From positions 71,921,762 through 71,985,761 of the forward strand of contig OX439037.1 of NCBI GenBank assembly GCA_949317995.1: DNA of 64,000 nucleotides, written 5' to 3'. Shown one piece after another: positions 26,801 through 41,800 of the stretch. A program made the position numbers and the translations under genes. Position 1 is the stretch's first letter; each line of letters starts with the position of its first letter. The notes beneath the pieces were generated by a model. That model had not been told where the DNA came from and ran no database searches. It saw only the letters and a program-made list of their open reading frames with translations. The stretch is from Acholoe squamosa. Taxonomy: Eukaryota > Annelida > Polychaeta > Phyllodocida > Polynoidae.

Positions 26801-29800
26801 TGAGAGAATTGCGTATAACTGATATAATTGTTACGATAAATCCAAGCCAAAAAATCATTACATTTCATGGGCTGTGAAAGAGTATAACTTATGCTTCATG
26901 GCTGAGATACATTTAATTTTGTACCCACGTATGAAGTGCAGGTGGTGTTTATATAAATCAACTTTTTGGTGTACTGGGTATGATTATTTCAAGTTGGGGA
27001 TAAGGAGAGGGTCGGGGTCTTCTCAGGTGGAATATATGATCAAGACATACTTGACATAAGATATCATTAGAGGCTGACAGGTTAGAATGTTATTCATGGG
27101 GAAAGTCTGCACTGACTGAATCTACAGGTGAACATGTCTCACCAAACGAGGAGAATTGAGGAGATGGTAGTTACATTCATTAGATTGATCATTACTAAAA
27201 CTTAAGATAGCCACTATGATGAAGCTATGGATGAAGAACCCAGCTTACTTTGCTGTAACATTATCTTGGTATTGTCATTTTGAATACTTAGATGTTATTG
27301 GCAATGATGATATAACCATCTTGAGGTGGTACATAATAGAGTTTAGGGTAGATTTTTACCACTTTATGATATAATTGGATGGAGTATAAGGCAGAATCAA
27401 TGTGGTCCTGGTTTAGAGCGTGTCCGACTCTACAGGACAACTGCCTATCTCCATCCATCAACCATACCGGCACCCTATGCAGCAAACTGACTGCATGACG
27501 CCAGGCATAAACCCTTTAAGGGCGGCCTGATGCTTCAAGCTGCCAGTTCCATGGTCGTCATGATGCATCAATGCAGTGATGCTGAATCTACTCGCCAGCA
27601 CTGCATTGGAGCATCATGACGACCCCTTAAAAAATTTACCAACCCCCTAGGGCTACAGCGGCAGATTTAGACGCTCACAACTCTTTCTATTTGTGTGTAC
27701 TTAGGCGTTTTCTATTTATTCTGGAATCCAGATTTTGCTTGAAAATAGAAGGGTGCGCCACCCCATCTTGGGCCGCAACACCTCATCTTCAAAGCCATGT
27801 ATCCGCCGCTGGGTTATATTCATACATAGGTTTGGGAAGAAGCATGAATGCAGTCTTGGTGAGCAGGCTGCCCAGGACTGCATTCTCACATGATGACAGT
27901 GCTAGGCTACAATGCATTAATGCACCATGCAGCCCCCTAAAGGATGAGGCCAGGCATTGGACAACGCTTGGGTACAAACGGCTTCTACTACTCATGCTAA
28001 ATACGATTAAACCCCAATACACACATGCAGGTAGAGCTGCTCATCTGGCTGCACCGCCCGATTGCTTCCAGACTCATCCCAGACAGAATTGGGTGGATCC
28101 TGATGGTGCACAAACTGCAATATGTGACCATCTTAGAGCACATGATCAGATCATTATTATAGGTGTCCTCTAAATACATATTTGCTTCTGATTCTGTTGT
28201 GTGGAATACCATGGGCGGATATATGTAAAGCATTTTTATGCTTTGACCTCTATAGATACACTTTGAAAAACACAATTAAATTTTCTCATTATCTATTATA
28301 GTTTTGCTTCCATTGGTGTTTTTTTTCTTTCTTTTCGGATGAAACCATGGTTCTAAGAGGCAGCAAGTTAAAACACTGTAACTGTAAAGGGCATGCCTAT
28401 TCATCCAGGGGACCATCATACATCTACCCATCTACAACCCTACCCCCTCCACCATACAATTTACCTGGGCATGTTTTGGGGTATAGGCTTGCCTATAGAC
28501 CAGGTGAGTGGTCGGCCTGACAGACGTACAAATGACGCTGCCCAGGGTACCTGGCGGCCCACCTGTGGCACCTGGTGGGACGCCTTCATTTATTAACACC
28601 TTACCTGTAGCCGTGCCGCAGGTCCCATTACTTTTTTATTTCCTATGCCCCTGGTTAAGCCTTATGTTGTAGATAAAATGACACAACTTTTAACCCAATT
28701 GAAGGTGCATGATCTACAGATATATTCAAGTTATGACGGATAATGGAAGTGAGGTCAAACACCTCTCTGATCTTCCATCCACCGTAGAGGCTTTCCTCAT
28801 GAGAGACGACATTACCAATACTTATGTCGAGTATTCACTCCCTATCCCCCCATTATCTACGGTTATGGCAAGTGTCAACTAGTCAGAGTTACACTGCAAA
28901 AATGGTGTTTAGATCCTAAACACAATTCTAAACATATTCTTGCAACGTTTTTGTAATCACATTAATTTCCTACACATGTTTAGCCAAACAATGTGCTTAG
29001 TTCAAGTGTTTAGAAATATAGGTGTTTAGATTTAAACTTTGTGTTTAGATATCTATGAATTTTTGCGTTTAGATGTTTATGAATTTTTGTGTTTAGATGT
29101 CTAAATGCTTTGACGGAGAGTTAGGGTGTGCAGACATGTATACATTAACCCTTAGGTGCCCAAGCGCGCATTTAAGCGCGGTTTTGTGCTTAAATGCATG
29201 TATATTGAAGGAAATTTTCATCCAGACACTTCTACTGGTCCAATCTGCAAAGTTACACCCTCTATGGAATGCTTATGACCTCCCGATTATGATACAATTA
29301 TTCATTTGGCTGTATCTGCTTTATATCAGGCACAGTGTGTCAAAACTTGAAAATGAGTTGTCATTTTATGTGATTCATTAACAGGAAACCCTCCGGTTAA
29401 AATCTGATATGGTAACAAAATGCTGATGGATCATACACACATAGGTTCCACTATATTTTACAGCAAGTGCTCATATCCTAAACATAAGCCATGCATTGTT
29501 TCTAGTACAACATATCATGTTTCCTGTGTGCCAGTACATGTAGATGCATGCAGGAAAATCGGCTTTCAAAGGTCTCAGGATTGGAGGGATTATGGATATA
29601 TATAGAGACCAAATATCACTAAATGACAACAAATGGAATGTTTTGGTAACTATGGTTACTAGGCCTGACCAGTAGTATCACATCCTTCACTGAAAGTCTT
29701 CACTGAGTTATGAGAATTAAGAAAATGTAATATGCCAAGCCCTTATCAAGGAAGAAGATCGAAATTACACATGGTCTTATAAAACAAAAAATGAAATCGT

Positions 29801-32800
29801 GAAATAATGTAAAATCTTCAAATAATTCTGGGCACAAAAAGGTTAAAAAAAAAGATGTCTTTTGTTTGTTTTCTCATTTACTGGGGGAGGGGGTATTTAC
29901 ATGTCAAAGTCTCCAAAGATGTCAGCCACACATATTTACATGTGCATGTATGTACACACTGCATCAGAATGAGAGACTTGAGAAAGTACAACAGCTTGGC
30001 AGGTAGGAAATTGCTTTGTCTATTCCAGAATAACATGAAATAGGTGTCAGTCATTGAGCTTATTGATTATTTCATGCTAATGATGGTAGTGTAAGGTTAA
30101 TCTAGTCAACTTTCTATTGTCCTTTCTATTCTCATGACATTTAATGAATAGAAACTATTATAAACATGCAGTTTGGGTACATTTGTCACAAAAATTGATT
30201 ATAATTGTGTAAGGATAGTCCATTCAAAGGTAGTGCTGCTACCTGGTGTGGATTCAACATTCAAGCATCTTAACATATTGATGTTTAAATCTAAACACCT
30301 ATTATTCAACTGTTTAAACTCTAAACATCTAAACATGTTTAGCAAAAATGTTTATGTAGTTAGAATAAAAGTGTTCATTTCCTAAATGTGTAGTCGATGA
30401 GACACCTAACTGACCTATATGTTTAGGTTTTAAACATGTTTAGACCTAAACATGTTTAAAATCTAAACACCTTTTTTGCAGTGTACTAGTCAGGTGCTTT
30501 CACTTTCCTAATTTTACAGCCCCAAGTATGCCCATGATTTTATGGTCCCTCATTAGCTTGATCTGGGCTTCTGGTTATAGTCTGTAGCTAATTGAGCAGC
30601 TCAGTTATTGCTCATAAGACTTACTCTGAGCACGTCTAGGTTGTGTATAAAAGCAGAGTCGTAAGAGGACCCTGGCCAGACTGCCTTCCCTCCTAGAAGC
30701 CGAGAACACCACCACTCCCCCTCACACTCCCCCACCCCCTCCTGGGGCCCTCACAGCGGGCTCACAACTCATCCCCGGGCCCCATCTGTCGGCCTTCCAT
30801 TGCCGTAAGCTGCTCAGAGCTGCTCATGGGGAGTGCTTAGTGTTTAACATCCACATCCTTGCTGACTGTCTCCATAAAGTCTACACTGCCATGTCTCCAG
30901 CTAGGTTAATGCAGACTGATACTAGAATGGCACAGTTTTAGTAGGGGAGTTGTGGAATAGTAAGGAGGGTTTATCCAGTGGAGGAAAATATCGCACCGCT
31001 TACTGTGAATAGCGCTAAAAGCGGCACCCAGAACTTGAAAAGTGATGGGTTAGCAGTGTTTTCTTGTGGCTTAATCCCAAGTTTGCTGAACCGTATCAAA
31101 GGTATCTTGCATACGCATTAACAAAAATCAGTTCAAGTGGGAAACCTGATTAAGAAATCACACATGCCTAAGTGTAGATATACTGACGTTATGTAGGCCC
31201 ACCGATGGGTAGATGTAGTGGAGAGAGTACAAGTACGATATGTGCCACACACCCTGTCTGATAGATAAATAAGTGGGATTGGTCCATACACAATCGTACA
31301 TATATGATAAAATAAAAAGTTATGTGTTCACCCCCCTTGAATACAAATAGCACAAAGAGTTCAGTTCATGTATGAAGAGTTCAGTTCAAATATCCCTCAG
31401 ACCCCATGGCTAGACACTGTGGAGAGAGTAGGCCTAAATCTGTGTAGGCCCAAATATGAAGATCCCCCAATGGGTGGATATAGAATTATAGTGGAGAGAG
31501 TACATGTCAATGTAGGCTAAGTGCCTTAGCCCCCATCCCCCTGCCCCCATGGGTAGGCATAGTGGAGAGAGTACTTGTACAAGGGTGATGAACCTGTTGA
31601 CATTTGGCACCCCATGGAGAACTGCTCCAGCACGGCCAGGTAACTCACCGTGAGCAGCTCAGTCCGCTCCAGGTGATGGCAACACTAACAGGTGGCTGGA
31701 GAATTACACAGGTAAACAGTGGCCAGGTATACAACACCCGCCCTCAACACCCAACACCCCTTAGCCCTTTAGTGATGGCATGGTGCTCAAAATATGTGTG
31801 CACCACTGCAATGATCGATGATACAGGAGTCTATCAGGACCGCCATGTTGAATTAATGCAGCGTGTTACTCGCCAGTGCTGCAGTTATGTCTAATGGTGA
31901 GAGAAAAGCACTCCTATCCAAGCACTATGTTGCCCTTCAAGGGCTAACATAAGAGTGGTGAAAACATGAAGTTGTATGTCTATATGTAGGCCCTAATGAA
32001 TTCTTTCATCAGTACAGAGTCAGATCGAGAATGTATTTTCTTGCTTTGTGTAATAGTTTTGCTCTATGCGATTAAACAATTCGGCTTTGTATTGAACACA
32101 TGCAAGAATACTAGGAGTAAACTGAGTGTTGTCTTGTATAATGTAAGAGACTGTATACATAGTCTTTGACATGAGGGAGGGGCACAAAGGCCAGGGGGTC
32201 AAACAAGAACTGTGTAAAAAGGATGGGAAGAGACGGCTTACTATGCCTACTGTGGTCTCTAGGTATTTGAGAGGGAGGAAAAACCAAGCTTAGGGAGTGA
32301 TCATTTTTTAACAACAAGGGGGGGGGGCTGGTGGGTTTGTGTGTGGACGTTCGAAAAAGTTTTTGACCCCCCTCTCAGGGGGGTAACATTTTTTTTGACC
32401 CCCCCATAAGGGGTGAAATCGTGCGCAAATGTGCCCTTTTAACCTATAGTAATGCGTGGGGTTTTCCACTGAAAACAGATGAAATTATTTTGACCCCCCT
32501 CCATCAGAGGGGTTGAAAAGATTCTGACCCCCCCGGTCAAGAGGTTGAAAAAATTCTAACCCCCCCTCAAATCCACCAGCCCCCCCCCTGTTGTTAAAAA
32601 ATGATCACTCCCTTACCTAAAACCTCACCTGGAGTATGTTATGATGGGGCACCTGTTGACTGACCTAAAGGTTTTCCACACAGGTTTACAGACTCAGGTA
32701 ATACAGTAGCTACCAATATTATCCTCATGAATTATTGACCCCATGTTCAGATTCTTCAAGGAAGATAATTTATGGTTGTAATGATGCATTCATGCAGCCC

Positions 32801-35800
32801 TGATGGGTAACTCGCCATGCCTAATGCCGACCATATGGGATTGATACACTCCTGAAGGGTTGATATGATGCACCAATGCAGTTATAGCGAGTAGATGCAT
32901 CGATGCATCATGACGACCAAGCAGCGTCACCGTGGATACTGGGCACAGAACGTTGATTTAACATTGCCAACTGGTTGATGACCGTTGTCCAACACTTGGT
33001 AAATTGTGTTAATTACACTTGGTCAATGTTGATTCAACATTAAACTCTTTTTTAAGTTAACTACCGTAGCCAAGAGCATATTGTCTGAATTCTCTTTAGT
33101 GTAAGGCAGGGTCCAGTATAAAGGACAATCTGGCCCCAATCAGGCTGTATGGAGCAGCTCAGGTTGAAGGAGCAGCTCACTGCCAGCAGCTCCATCACCA
33201 AGCAGACCTAGTCTAAATACTGCGAGCAATTTTTAACTGTACAGGGGCCATGTGAAGAATGTACCGTTTTGGTGGCCATCTCGCCCATATGTATACCTTA
33301 ATGTTTTATTGCGTTACAATGCATGACACATTATGATAATTCAGGTTGATGAGATAATTGAAGCCATATGGGTGATGATGAAATGCGCTGCACAAGTATT
33401 GCATTGCACAGGGATTGAATACGACATTGCAAATAATAAAATGTTGATTCTTGTCAATGTGCTTATTTATTTGAGTATTTTCCGCCGATGTTCTAAAGCA
33501 CAAGAATGTATATCATATACGCCAATTACTTTCTTCTCTGACTTGATTTCAATTCCATGGCATCTTCAGCTCGACCAGCACAAGGAATTCACAGACTTTC
33601 CTCCATTACATTTACAAGACGTCTCCTGCACTCTATACAACTATACATCCTATATGATACAGTTCAAATATGATACATCCTGCTTCTAGCTTAAATTAAA
33701 TGCTATCTGAACCGCTTAGCTGGTGATTGATTACATATAAACAATAACATTCCCAACCATTTCTTTCCACCTCAAGCTTCTTTTATACATTACACACACG
33801 AGATTGCTATAATTTCCACTGTATGGAATCTGTAGTTTTCGGGCGTTCTTTTGTTTAAAACTTCATTTCATACAATTGTTAAAGTGCACACAGCTCAAGG
33901 ATGCTTCGCTAAATCTTCTGATTCCTATTGCTGGCTATCTTAATCCTTTTACTGATTTTGGTTAGATTATGAGATCGTCATTAAGGTCCAAATTTCCTAC
34001 AGTGCTCCCCTTACCTTTCCCAATGCACACATTAAAAATTACCTAGCTTTATCTGGCATCTCCATTCACACCTAAATTATTGGTCATATACCATAGTTCA
34101 CGTTAACCCTCCAAGGGCAGAAAAGTGACTCAATACATTCTGTGCTTTTGCCAGTATGGTCCAAGAATGGAAGCCTGTAGCGATTAGCTAATAAATACTG
34201 CATTGATGCATCATGCTACATTGGTGCATCATGCTGCATTGGTGCATCATGCTGCATTGGTGCATCATGCTGATCCTACAGGGTGGATACATTCCTATAG
34301 GGTCGACATGATTCATTGGCACAGTGTTGGTGCTGCATCGTGATGATAAAAGCACAAAATGCCTTTAGACATCAACCCGTCCTTAAAGGGTTAAGTGACA
34401 TTCATTGCTTCAATAATACTATTGCATATACCTACACACAAGCACCCAAAGCACGCCACTACCAAGCCTACTCTCACAACCCGCCAGTTTTATCAATTCC
34501 CCCCGCCCTCACAGTTCTGCACAAGCCTACGCACCCTGCTGCTCATCCTCATTTTATTTCCTTTTAATTTTCTTTTTGCATTAATGATGATTCTGTGCAC
34601 TTTCAGTGTTTTAAAGGATGTGCGTTATGGCGAGTGGCCCTCGTACAAACCTGCCTCACCTCCTGTGTAAGTATGGCATGCCGTCCTAGAAAAAAAAACG
34701 CATGACCTCCTTCGGCTTTTACTAATCATAGCTGTATCTAAGGAGTAAAATCGTGGACAAAGACTGCGTATACTACTCTATCTCCCACAAGGTCTTTTCT
34801 ACACTGACGGTTTGTTCTATCAACCTTGTAGGTTTGACGTAGAGAGCATGGCTTTATGTCATCACGTGACCCCGGCACATGACACCAAAAACAAAATGTC
34901 GTCTGGTGTCGTCTGCTTTCGTAGCAAAATAATCCAAGCGACCTACAGCACTCACAGTAGATTAATATAGTTTAGCTACTTTCATTAATAACGGTTTTTG
35001 AAGTAGTGATTATTTGGTACATCATTTACTGGAATAGATATGTGTGATTTCGTACATAGATATCGTTCAAATAAAAAGACTAAAACTCGTGGAGTTCACT
35101 ATTAATGTTGTTGCTCAATAGGGGCTTTATCCGTAGTATTTATCAGATAAACTACACACGATGTTTTGGCCAAAACATCCAACACCGACGGGGATGCCAC
35201 AATGTTGAGTGTGTACAATGAATAAGTCTATTGGGTTTCTACTATTTTAGAATAGTCTTTACATTTATGGTAATAACGGAAATCAATGATAAATGTTGTA
35301 AATCAACGATGAAATTAATTGCTAATATCTATATGATAACGCACTTTCGACTTACCGGTAACTATAATGTGTGTAGCCTACTAAATGTACATGTATCGAT
35401 GCATTTTATATATTACTGTTTACCAAGAGGCTGCCGTCCATAGTGACACTGGTAAAGACATAGATATCATTTTCAGTCATTTATGTCATGGGAATGAACG
35501 ATCCAAAATGTAACAAATGACTACAGGTACAGTCAACTCTCTCTAAGGGCCTCAATGGCTTTCTAACCACAAAAAAAGTTTTTGCAGAAAAGCGCCCCCA
35601 GCCACTCGTGCTGTACATTTTTGCATTTTAGGCCTAATTGGGCATGAAAAACATAAATGTCACTAGCTAGGCTGAATGGGTAAACTTTCACCAAAAAAGA
35701 CTAGAAAGTGTAACCACTGCACAGAGACAAAGTTTATTACTGAGAGGACGGCCAGCTGTTCTGTAAGGTATGGGATTTTCAGAGTGATATACTATGCCAA

Positions 35801-38800
35801 AAGGCAACATTAGGCCCCCTAACATACACTCCATTCCAATTAGAGTGCACAAAAGGCCCTCCGCTTTTTGGAAATCGTCAATACAGACGTGTTAGGGAAG
35901 TCAATGTCCCTGTAAGAGCTACAGTTGTCGTTCTGACAAAGCAGAGTTGTCATATCGACAATGCAAAGTCATCATTATTGACAACTTAGGTGGTCAGAAT
36001 GACGAACTAAAGTTGTCCTTTGACAACCTAAGGCTGTATACATTTATGTATTGTCAATTTCAAGGCCTAAGGTCATCTACACTTACGAGTTTCAGACCAG
36101 GAGGCTATTCCTTGACAATGCACCGTCCTAGTCGTACAAAATTTCCCATAGGAATAGCATTGACATTTTGCAGTCGTAGTGCCGTGAGTGATCGTAGTGC
36201 CTTACGAAATGCCCTCCTGTGAGAGTTTTCGGTGCCAAGAGAGATGACGTCCAATATTTAAGAGATTACCAGATTATCATTAAGTGAGAGATTATGCAGA
36301 CGATTAGGGTATAGCCGGTGTAAGTGACAATGTCCACTGGTCAGTATTGAGGACTGTAAGTAGTATAGGCAAATGGACCTTGGCCTCAGGCCTGAGGGGC
36401 CTCGCACTTGAAGTGGACTCCATAACTTATTTATGCAGACTGGGTCAACGGTCAGGGGTGTATGCCAAAGGTATGTGCCTAATCCTTATTTCCATGACCC
36501 CCAGCTTGCCCGAGTATCTGGCGTGGTGGTATATTTATAATATAATAAATACATGAAAGTAAAGGGGAAATCATATAGAAAAGTACACACTGCATTGTGA
36601 CACCCCTATTAAGCAGTATCATAAACTCTGAAGTGGCATAGATGGCTACCTTTCTAACACAGCAGAGAAAATGCGTGGAGAACATAATGTTATGTCTTAA
36701 TCTCACATGGTCAATCTGATACCACCAGATACATAAGGTCCCATGTTCTAAGAAGTGTAAGTGGTCAGTGCCAGGGACGCCCTACTGTGTCTGCCTACCA
36801 GGGTGAGTAACTCAGCCCAGGGGTGGTGTTAATGTGAGCTGCTCACAAGACTTGTTGTTTCTGTAGAGCAGGACCCTAGAGGAGGGCGGCCTCTCGATGT
36901 GGGGGCCAGCCACACGCTGGGTTTGGCCGACTTTCACAGTTCACTAATTATCGCTCATACGCTGTTTTTGGCGGCGACCCTGGCCGATCATTTCGCTACA
37001 GTTATGATAGCATATAAGTGTCAAGTCAGAACCCACTGGTTCCATCGGCGGCCGATAGGGGCTCCCACTAACATCCATCACGTGGTCTAGGACCAGATAT
37101 CAGTGCAAACACTCCAACTGGCTGGTACCAACGGTTTCTAACCATTGCCAAATGTCGTCTGTTTTCACTGCTGTCAAGAACGTCTGATATAATATGTGTT
37201 GTTCATCGGAATTTATCACTTTGGAAAAATCTGGTCCGGATTTATCGAGAGCATGCTTGGTTTTGCCCGGGGAAAATATTGTTTGGTTAGAAAAATAGAA
37301 GAAACTCGTCCCGGGAAAAATACTACCATCACTGCTTGAATACAGGCTTACTTGATTCCAAATAGTCCTTTCTCTCTTTACCAAGTCCATTATCTGCATC
37401 TTTAACCCCCAAGGACACAGGTGCATATTTTTTTATTTCCAATATTCATTTGCTATAGAATGTCGCATATCGGGTACTGCTTGTGTTTCAGGAAGGACGT
37501 TTGTGGCACCGTTCCCTCTAGGTTACCTTTCTGTTTCCAATGCCCTTGGCATTTTCTTGCTCAGAGGGTATTGGACATACATGTATTATGGCTCTGAGGA
37601 GGAAAAATCAGAATTCATTCTAATTGCTTCACTATTGTTTTTAATTTCAGGGAAATACTTCAGAGGAAAGTGTCAAGGTAGGTCAGGAATAAAGATAAGG
37701 CGCAAAATACATTGTCTAGTTTAGAAGTGATATTTCTTTTGGTAAAACATCATAATCACCTAAGATGTATGCATGGATGTGAATACCCTGAACATTTCCA
37801 CATGCATTCTAAAGTATCATAAAGTAGCTTTATTGAATATGTTATGTTATGTATCACCTAGCCTTGTAGAAAAGCGCAGATTCTACGTGGTGTTAAGTAG
37901 GCCATAAAGAGCACCTAGTTAGACAAGAGAGTAGACACACTTATCTGAGCTGTTATTAAGCTTCCTATTTATGATTCTTTATGACAAAATTATCACACGC
38001 TGCAGATACCTATGCAGAAACAGCTCATAAAAAAAGAAACCAATAGATAAGAAGTGACACTTGGAAAATAATGACGTAATAACTTTTTTTATCCTCTTAT
38101 ATCATTGTAATTTCCAGATGCAGTTTTGTATGCTGGGATGTCAGAGAGCTGTAGAGGTTTACGAGCGTGGTATACAAGGTAGGTACGCTGTAGAAAAAAT
38201 GGTATCAAAATAACGACAGTTCTCAAGCATCCTCGGGATAAAAAGCATCACCATTATTTCGATGGCGATCCCTCATAACATAGTGCTATCCTGTAGGCCC
38301 TACTTCTCCCTGGGGCTTCACTGTAGAAATCACACTGCCTTACTGTGTCACTGAAAAATTCACGGGGATACCTTTTAGATTTAACAGTCATTGTTAGAGT
38401 GTAGGTACCCATGGCAGACAGCCATTGCCATAGCAACTACCTCTCCCACACCCTACACCGTCCACCAGTACAATATGGGAGAAAGAGAGACTGAGGGGCA
38501 GGTTCAAAATGAGATCCACATGTGTTATGGTAAGCGTGGTGTTAGCTAGGACCATCTTTGTCACCCCAGACGGAAGAATCTACAAGCTCCCAGCCAATTT
38601 TGCCCTGATGTTTGTTTTTAGTCAGAAATTGGCCATATGGAACTTTTTCCAGCATAAGCTGTGGTACTGGTATGATTCCAGTGTATCGAATCATATTGGC
38701 ATATTTCATTACAAAAGGTTGGACAATGTGAAATTATAAGGATGTCTTGAAGGTCTTTTTGCAGTATATGTACTGTATAGGATCGGAGCTCAAAGACAAT

Positions 38801-41800
38801 AAGATAACCTTTGTTAGACAGATAATAAAGTCAACTTTTTTACCTTGCTCTGCTTATCAAAATTAATGTTCCAAATTAATGAAACAAAATTTGATACAAA
38901 ATTTACTACGATGCAAGCACAGCACTTGTATTAGAGGAAAGAGAGGGAAAGCAAAATAGCTCGACATCTTATCATTGTGGTGTAATACCATGATTAACTG
39001 TCATAAATTACCCAAAAAGTATTGGCTGTTATATGGCATGCTCCAGTGCCACTATATGCCAGAAATAATTTTTCTTTCCACAATGTAGAGCATGATTACG
39101 AAATTATCTTAGTAATTACTGTACATCTGCAAATAATAGGCCCCACCCCACTCGAGGTCCACCCTACCTCATTGTTTTCCTTCCAGGCCTTTGATAATTC
39201 AGCAGGACTTCCCTATTTACCCGTAGCTTTTTCAGTACCATTCCTTCTCTTATTTCCCATTCCATTTATTTTCTTTTTGATGTGACTGTTGTGAACTTTT
39301 TCTGGGTTCTGGGTAGTGTAGAGTGTCTACAGTGCTCAAGGTGAGAGGCATGGAGGACTATCTGGAGGGTACGACGACTACTAGCGTCCCTTAGGTATTT
39401 GTATACGTGGGGGCCATCAGCTCCAACATATACCCAGCCTCCTCCTGCTTCTGGCACTCTCCTCCAGGTCCCTCCAGTACCTGCACCCAGTCCCCTCCTA
39501 CAACATATACCATTTTCCTTTTATTATTTCATGTGGAGAATGAGGATTTCTGTAGTAAATCATAGGAAGACCCATTCTTTTCAGAACCATTCTCAATTCT
39601 GAAATCATTGAAAAGGTTTTGAGAAAAAAACACTTGTGCACGGACCTGAAACAGACTTGAGCTATTTACCTTTCTGACGGTATTAATTAGGGATACCCTC
39701 AGGTAAATGCAGAGATGTAATCGAATTTCTGAAAACCTAATAATATTTTGTTACTCATTAGTCCTCGGCTCCGCCACATAAGATACTGCTAGATTTAACA
39801 CCCATTTGGGGGGAATTCTAGCGGTCTTCTGTCTAGATAATGAGAGTATATTCCTCAGCCTCCAGAAATGATGACAATCTGCAGGAGGACTGGGAACAAC
39901 GGGGTCCCGCTTTCTCTATTTGAACCATTGTCGATTAGAATGTTATTGCGGAAAATTGCGTGTTTTTTTTTATCTTATCTCTTCTTGGGGAAACTTACCT
40001 TAGAATTCTGATAAAAAAATGTTGTTTGACACAAACTTATGTTAGAACACAAGCAATGCCATTTTTATTGTATCTAATGAAAAATGAAAGGTAATAGATA
40101 CAAAAAGCTGAAGGGCTCTTGCAATGCCTTGTCTACATACACGTTTATAATGACCAGTAGGCCCTTTAGGTCACATCTTTATTATATACCCTATCACTGA
40201 TATCACTTATCAGACTACTCAGATGTGCCCCCATCCCTCTCTCACCGCATACCCTGGAGGAGGGATAAGAAGCCACCACATAAAAATGAGACACCAGTAG
40301 CTGGGATGTACAGGAGGAGATAGGTAGAGGTGTGCCTCCCCCTCCACGGCGGACCCTGGATGGCAGGTACCTGAACACCTCCAGGTGTCAGGGAATAAAA
40401 TGGAAAAAAAAACCTCCTCCACCTCCTCGTCGTGATAAAAGTATAGAAGGTGTAAACAGGGGGAGGTATGGTGGGCGGGGGAATGTCAGAGTACGCAGGG
40501 TCACACAGGGGACGGAGGGTACTGGAGAAGGATAGTCACCCTCCTAATCTTGCTCCATGCTGGGGGCCTTGATTATCCCATTTCCCGGGTCACCTATACG
40601 GACACAAAGAAAGGGACATCCGGGTGGGATACAAGGCAAGTTATTGTTGATTGCACTGAAAAAAGTCTTCCTGACAAAATGACATGTATATCCATGTCAA
40701 CTTGATTTGACACTTAGAGCACATGTCATTGGGACATGGCACATATGTCACCATGACAACTGTCTTCATTACGCATGTCAAATGGAGTTGATGAACCAAA
40801 TGTGAGAGTGTCAACCTCATTCAACATGCCTTTCACGCATGTCATGTGGGAGACAATCATGACCTGTGCAGTATGTGTCAAAGCGATCAGTCTTCTTTTC
40901 TCTGTGTGCCTACTACCTAGAAGGACTATGGTCTGATTTAATTTGATGATATTTCTTAGATTAAGGCCGATAAGGATTGGTTATTTCCATAGCTTCATCC
41001 TAAGTAAAAACAACATCTTCTACAGTGATCTAAAAATTAGGTGTGTAGACCTATTTTGCATAAGAAGATGTGTTATTGGATAAAGTGAACACTGTGTAAG
41101 TGTGTTGTTATCAAAATATTGCGTATCCTCTCTTTAAATATTTTCCCTTGCCGCTTCTACCTTCTGCACTTCAACTCGCGCACACTGTCATGCTGGAGTG
41201 ATTGAAATTCCAAAATATCGCTACTTTTGCATGAGGATTTTGATAGATGGGATTTCAAAGGGTAGAAGCCTCAAGAAGAAGAATTCCACACTCTATATGC
41301 CTGGGAGCAGCCTCCTACTAACAAGGTGTCCATGTCTTTGATGGACGTCTGCAAGGAACCTGTCTAAAGGTGATCTATTGAAGGATATGCCTTCTGTAGA
41401 AGCCCCAGGCCCAGGGCAGCAAGCCGGGTTCAAAGGCCACCTTCTCCGTGACGTCATGGGAAAATGACCACACCAGTTCCTAGGCAACAGCGCCATGTTG
41501 ATATTGGCGCCATGTTTGTTTGCCCAACCAATATGGCGGAAGGATGTTGCCCCCAGATGGCTACCACATGACAGACTGACCAATCAGAGGGCCGCACGGT
41601 CCCTGCGCATGCTCAGTTCATTTTGGAGGGCAGTCGACAACCAGGTTTATCAGAGACATGATAAGAGCTAATGGTGCTACGTCTGTGGGTTGAGAAATGA
41701 ACTATCTAGCCATGAGAATGTGACAAGCAGCCTAATCTAATACACCTATGCTATCAGTACATGGGCATAATAATACTGAGATTTATTTAACCCTTTAAAT

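Larger units (their letters stand above)
10128..37650 (+). other. 27.5-kb intron between putative ROS1 exons a and b
   Basis: No other coding exon could be supported. It contains the separately listed MITEs, minisatellites, hairpin and Mutator-like element, a purine-rich run at 11850-12130, poly-C runs (for example 24080), and most copies of the GAGCAGCTC 9-mer. If exon a is wrong, part of this is simply upstream DNA. Confidence 0.5.

Noticed and set aside
33333-33689. 118-codon plus-strand frame
   Set aside because: AT-rich, no domain, no exon borders.
36899-37090. GC-richer plus-strand frame of 63 codons
   Set aside because: Starts and ends without splice context. The composition reflects a GC patch, not codon use.
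37100-37426. 108-codon minus-strand frame with protein-like composition (for example DDIWQWLETVGTSQ)
   Set aside because: No family recognised, no flanking splice signals that extend it, and it lies inside a ROS1 intron. Could be a transposon fragment.
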